This document shows positions 13,768-16,456 of a stretch of DNA of 16,456 nt, one piece after another. Origin of the DNA: DATDRS01 sp035291605 (GTDB taxonomy: Bacteria; Chloroflexota; Anaerolineae; Anaerolineales; UBA6663). Location: assembly GCA_035291605.1 (NCBI GenBank), contig DATDRS010000167.1, forward strand, positions 1-16,456. Reading direction: 5' to 3'. The number at the start of each line of letters is the position of its first letter. Position 1 is the stretch's first letter. The notes under the pieces are model-generated. The model searched no databases and had not been told where the DNA came from. It worked only from the letters and a program-made list of their open reading frames with translations. The position numbers and the translations under genes are program-made.

Positions 13768-14865
13768 ATGGAATCGAAAACCCAGCATGGGTATCTTGTC
13801 CTTGCGGACATTTCCGGGTACACAGCATATCTGGCCGGGACGGAGCTGGACCACGCGCAGGAAATCCTGACCGATTTGCTGGAGATCATCGTCGGACGCC
13901 TCAAAACGCTGCTGACCATCGCCAAACTTGAAGGCGACGCGGTGTTTGCCTACGGGCCCGAGGGCAAAATTGAACGCGGCGAAACCCTGCTCGAACTCAT
14001 CGAAGCAACCTATATGGCCTTTTGCGATCGGCGCGACCACGCCCGGCGCCGCACCACCTGCGCGTGCAACGCCTGCCGCAACATCCCGGCGCTCGATCTC
14101 AAATTCGTGGCGCATCACGGGGATTACATTTTGCAGCGCGTCTCCGGCATTACCGAACTCGTCGGCTCTGACGTGAACCTAGCGCACCGCTTGCTCAAGA
14201 ACCACATCGCCGAGGCCACTGGCTGGCACGCCTATGCCCTCTTCACCGAGGTTAGCCTGTCACGCATGGGCCTCAAGCCAGAGGGGATGTACGGACAACC
14301 GGAAACCTACGAGCACTTGGGCGAGGTCAAGACCTACAGCCTCAACCTGCATGACCGCCACAAAGCCCTCGTCGAAGCGCGGCGCGTCCTGATCACACCC
14401 GAAGAAGCGCATTACGTTCAAACCCACGACTTGCCCGCGCCTGCGCCCATCGTCTGGGAATGGCTCAACGACCCGGTCAAACGCTCTCAGTGGATGGGCG
14501 GGCGCGTGTGGAGCGCAGACTTCCGGCCTGGGGGCCGCACCGGCATTGGGGCGCGCAATCACTGCGCGCACAGCAAAACCACGATCACAGAAACTATCCT
14601 GGACTGGCGGCCCTTCGAGTATATGACCGGTGAGCAGTTGGTTGGCGGGACGCGCATCCGCGAAACGGTGCGCTTTGAGCTGACGCCCGACGAGCGAGGC
14701 ACGCGCGTCACCGACCTGATCCAAGTTCAAACGCCCTTGCCGCGTTGGCTCGCCCGCCCCATCGCCCAATTGATGATGACGACTGTGGGAAAATATAAGA
14801 CCGACGAACAGTACACTCAGTTGGCGCGGTTGATAGCCAATGAACAAGCGTTGAATGAAGCGTAA
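13768..14865 (+). CDS. DUF2652 (nucleotidyl cyclase-like) + SRPBCC protein, copy 1
   Basis: 365 residues from ATG 13768 with a TAGGA ribosome site 5 nt upstream. Residues 1-200 match DUF2652 and carry class III nucleotidyl cyclase hallmarks. D14 is in ADISGYT, K53 and D57 in KLEGDAVFA, E130 in ELVGSDVN, and N137 and R141 in VNLAHRL. The D14-D57, K53-D57, E130-N137 and N137-R141 spacings fit those of active cyclases. A C98-x-C100-x2-C103 motif sits before the LKFVAHHGDY strand. Residues from about 215 to 355 look like an SRPBCC/polyketide-cyclase-type ligand-binding domain (PIVWEWLNDPVKRSQW, DWRPFEYMT, TRVTDLIQV). It may make or sense a nucleotide and bind a hydrophobic ligand. Neither is shown for the family as far as I know. 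It is followed by a tandem paralogue. Confidence 0.82.
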   Translation: MESKTQHGYLVLADISGYTAYLAGTELDHAQEILTDLLEIIVGRLKTLLTIAKLEGDAVFAYGPEGKIERGETLLELIEATYMAFCDRRDHARRRTTCACNACRNIPALDLKFVAHHGDYILQRVSGITELVGSDVNLAHRLLKNHIAEATGWHAYALFTEVSLSRMGLKPEGMYGQPETYEHLGEVKTYSLNLHDRHKALVEARRVLITPEEAHYVQTHDLPAPAPIVWEWLNDPVKRSQWMGGRVWSADFRPGGRTGIGARNHCAHSKTTITETILDWRPFEYMTGEQLVGGTRIRETVRFELTPDERGTRVTDLIQVQTPLPRWLARPIAQLMMTTVGKYKTDEQYTQLARLIANEQALNEA

Positions 14866-14927
14866 AACACAAAGACAGAATACGCATTGCGTGATATGTA
14901 GTTCGCGTCTGGTCATGCGCAGGCCCA

Positions 14928-16031
14928 ATGGCTATGGAATCTAAGACGCAGCACGGCTATCTTTTCCTTGCCGACATCTCCGGTTATACTTCCTACCTCG
15001 CTGGGACAGAACTCGACCACGCGCACGAGATTCTCGCCGATTTGCTGGAGACGATTGTCGAGCGCCTCAAAACGGTTCTAACAATAGTAAAACTTGAAGG
15101 CGACGCCGTATTTGCCCATGCGCCCAGGCACAAAGTTCCGCGCGGGGAGACGTTGCTCGAACTGATTGAAGCCACCTATGTGGCGTTTCGTGACCGCCGC
15201 GAGGCGGCGCGTCGCCGCACGACCTGCGCCTGCAATGCCTGCCGCAATATCCTCTCGCTCGACCTGAAGTTTCTGGTGCACCACGGCGATTACATCGTGC
15301 AAGAAGTGTCGGGCATCCAGGAACTGGTCGGGTCCGATGTAAACCTGGTTCACCGGCTGCTCAAAAACCACGTGGGTGAGGCGACCGGCTGGCGCGCCTA
15401 CGCGCTATTCACCGAAGCCAGTTTGAAGCACTTAGCTGTTCGTCCGGAAAGGATGCACGAACAGCCCGAGACCTACGAACACCTCGGCGAAGTCGGGACG
15501 TTCAGCCTGAACCTGCATCCACGCTATGAAATGCTGACCGAAGCGCGGCGTGTGTTCATCACACCCGACGAGTCTGATCTCACTGTCGTTCAAGACTATG
15601 GGGCGCCGGCTACGGTGATATGGGATTGGCTGAATGACCCGCAGAGGCGCACACAGTGGGATCACGCCGAGAAAATCATTGACGTCCTCCGGCCTGGCGG
15701 CCGCGTCACCACCGGCGCGCGCAATCATTGCATTCATGGCAAATATGTGGCCGTGGAAACCGTCCTCGACTGGCGGCCTTTCGACTACTTCACGGTGGAA
15801 ATTTTCGAGCGCGCTGTCTACGTTTATCGCACCTGCCATCTCACGCCATTGCCCAATGGCGGGACGCGCCTGGCCACGAATTTTAAGGCCAAGTTGCCTA
15901 TGCCTGCCTGGCTGAATCGCCTCCTCGCCCGGCCGTTCCTGAAGATGATTAAAGTGGCAGAAGTGCGCGAAAAGATGGTGACGCTGGTTGCTGAAGAGAT
16001 GGCTCGCGGACAGGCAACCGGAGTTGCCTGA
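14928..16031 (+). CDS. DUF2652 (nucleotidyl cyclase-like) + SRPBCC protein, copy 2
   Basis: 367 residues from ATG 14928; ATG 14934 matches the start of copy 1 exactly and may be the real one. The N-terminal cyclase-like half is very close to copy 1 and keeps the same candidate residues: D16, K55, D59, C100/C102/C105, E132, N139, R143. The SRPBCC half has drifted much more (from about residue 212), retaining WDWLNDPQRRTQWD and LDWRPFDYFTVE. This suggests a conserved core activity and different ligands. It follows copy 1 by 62 nt in the same direction. That spacer holds no clear promoter or terminator; only a weak AGG ribosome site precedes the start. It may belong to one operon with the transglutaminase gene. 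Confidence 0.82.
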   Translation: MAMESKTQHGYLFLADISGYTSYLAGTELDHAHEILADLLETIVERLKTVLTIVKLEGDAVFAHAPRHKVPRGETLLELIEATYVAFRDRREAARRRTTCACNACRNILSLDLKFLVHHGDYIVQEVSGIQELVGSDVNLVHRLLKNHVGEATGWRAYALFTEASLKHLAVRPERMHEQPETYEHLGEVGTFSLNLHPRYEMLTEARRVFITPDESDLTVVQDYGAPATVIWDWLNDPQRRTQWDHAEKIIDVLRPGGRVTTGARNHCIHGKYVAVETVLDWRPFDYFTVEIFERAVYVYRTCHLTPLPNGGTRLATNFKAKLPMPAWLNRLLARPFLKMIKVAEVREKMVTLVAEEMARGQATGVA

Positions 16032-16061
16032 GCGCCTGCCGCCTGAGATTGGTCATTGCCC

Positions 16062-16456
16062 ATGGACTCAAAATCTATCCAGACGCTTGAGCTGCCCAAA
16101 ATTCTTGAGCGCTTAAGCAAATATGCTTCGTTTTCTGCCGGCGTGGCTTTAGCCCTGGCGCTCGCGCCCACCCCCGACTTCGCCGAGGCGCGGCGGCGGC
16201 AGCAGGAGACGGCCGAGGCGCGGAAGCTCCTGGCGGTGAAGACGGACGTGACGATTGGCGGCGCGCGCGACGTGCGCCCCCTGGCCCAGACCGCCGCCCG
16301 CGGGGGCGTGCTGGACCCGGCGGAGATGCTCGATGTGAAGAACACCCTCATCGCCGCTCGCACGCTCCACCGCATCCTCGCCAAACTCGCCGACCAGTTC
16401 CCGAGGCTGGCAGCGATCGCCGTCGGGGTTCAGGATGTGCCCGGCCTGGTCGAGGC
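16062..16456 (+). CDS. mutS2: MutS2 N-terminal part (3' end outside window)
   Basis: The frame from ATG 16062 is open to the end of the window, giving 131 residues. The reading matches the N-terminus of MutS2: a LELPKILERLSKYA opening, LALAPTPDFAEARRRQQETAEAR, then TIGGARDVRP, AARGGVLDPAEMLDVKNTL and ARTLHRILAKL. These form the helical start before the clamp and ATPase domains. The ATPase and the C-terminal Smr nuclease domain would lie beyond the window. MutS2 acts on branched DNA or stalled ribosomes, not in mismatch repair. It starts 30 nt after DUF2652 copy 2, without a clear ribosome site. Confidence 0.88.
   Translation, partial: MDSKSIQTLELPKILERLSKYASFSAGVALALALAPTPDFAEARRRQQETAEARKLLAVKTDVTIGGARDVRPLAQTAARGGVLDPAEMLDVKNTLIAARTLHRILAKLADQFPRLAAIAVGVQDVPGLVE

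Noticed and set aside
1..16456. Mobile element, prophage, CRISPR or tRNA
   Set aside because: I saw no transposase or integrase, no regularly spaced repeats, no terminal inverted repeats and no cloverleaf sequence; gene content is uniformly chromosomal.

Overview
The window looks like a chromosomal stretch of a high-GC member of the Chloroflexota (Anaerolineae-like). The pointers are a membrane-anchored Thr/Pro-rich tail protein, a secreted protein ending in a WLPFITR-type C-terminus, tandem M42 aminopeptidases, a TgpA-like membrane transglutaminase and a mixture of ATG, GTG and TTG starts. This is inference from protein style; no rRNA or other phylogenetic marker is present. I saw no tRNA, rRNA, CRISPR array, insertion sequence or phage gene. 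Sixteen protein genes are supported, two of them cut by the window ends.

Layout: (1) 1-2978, plus strand: the 3' end of a glycoside hydrolase, a secreted GH43-like five-bladed-propeller glycosidase, and a polytopic GT-C glycosyltransferase that ends at a strong intrinsic terminator (3020-3046). (2) 3028-7118: a nucleotide-sugar/heptose cassette. gmhB is on the minus strand. Divergent from it is a tight plus-strand operon: Cys-containing sugar epimerase, GmhA-like SIS isomerase, ALG5-like GT2 glycosyltransferase and an ArnA/UXS-like SDR. Two extended -10 promoters lie back to back at 3624-3655. (3) 11080-7125, minus strand: a Thr/Pro-rich membrane protein followed by three divergent M42 metallo-aminopeptidase paralogues, all with intact metal and catalytic residues. 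(4) 11356-16456, plus strand: a TgpA-like transglutaminase, two tandem DUF2652+SRPBCC paralogues, and the start of mutS2.

How they may work together: GmhA and GmhB are the isomerase and phosphatase steps of activated-heptose synthesis. The SDR enzymes modify nucleotide sugars. The GT2 probably makes a polyprenyl-phosphate sugar of the kind GT-C enzymes use on the outer face of the membrane. Together they suggest a surface-glycan locus. The M42 row is a peptide-utilisation block. The transglutaminase/DUF2652 block has no obvious known pathway.

The best candidate for something undescribed is the DUF2652 pair. Both copies keep, at class III nucleotidyl cyclase spacing, two metal-type Asp, a Lys, an acidic residue and the Asn-x3-Arg pair. 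Each also carries an identical C-x-C-x2-C motif within the cyclase-like region and a C-terminal SRPBCC ligand-binding domain.
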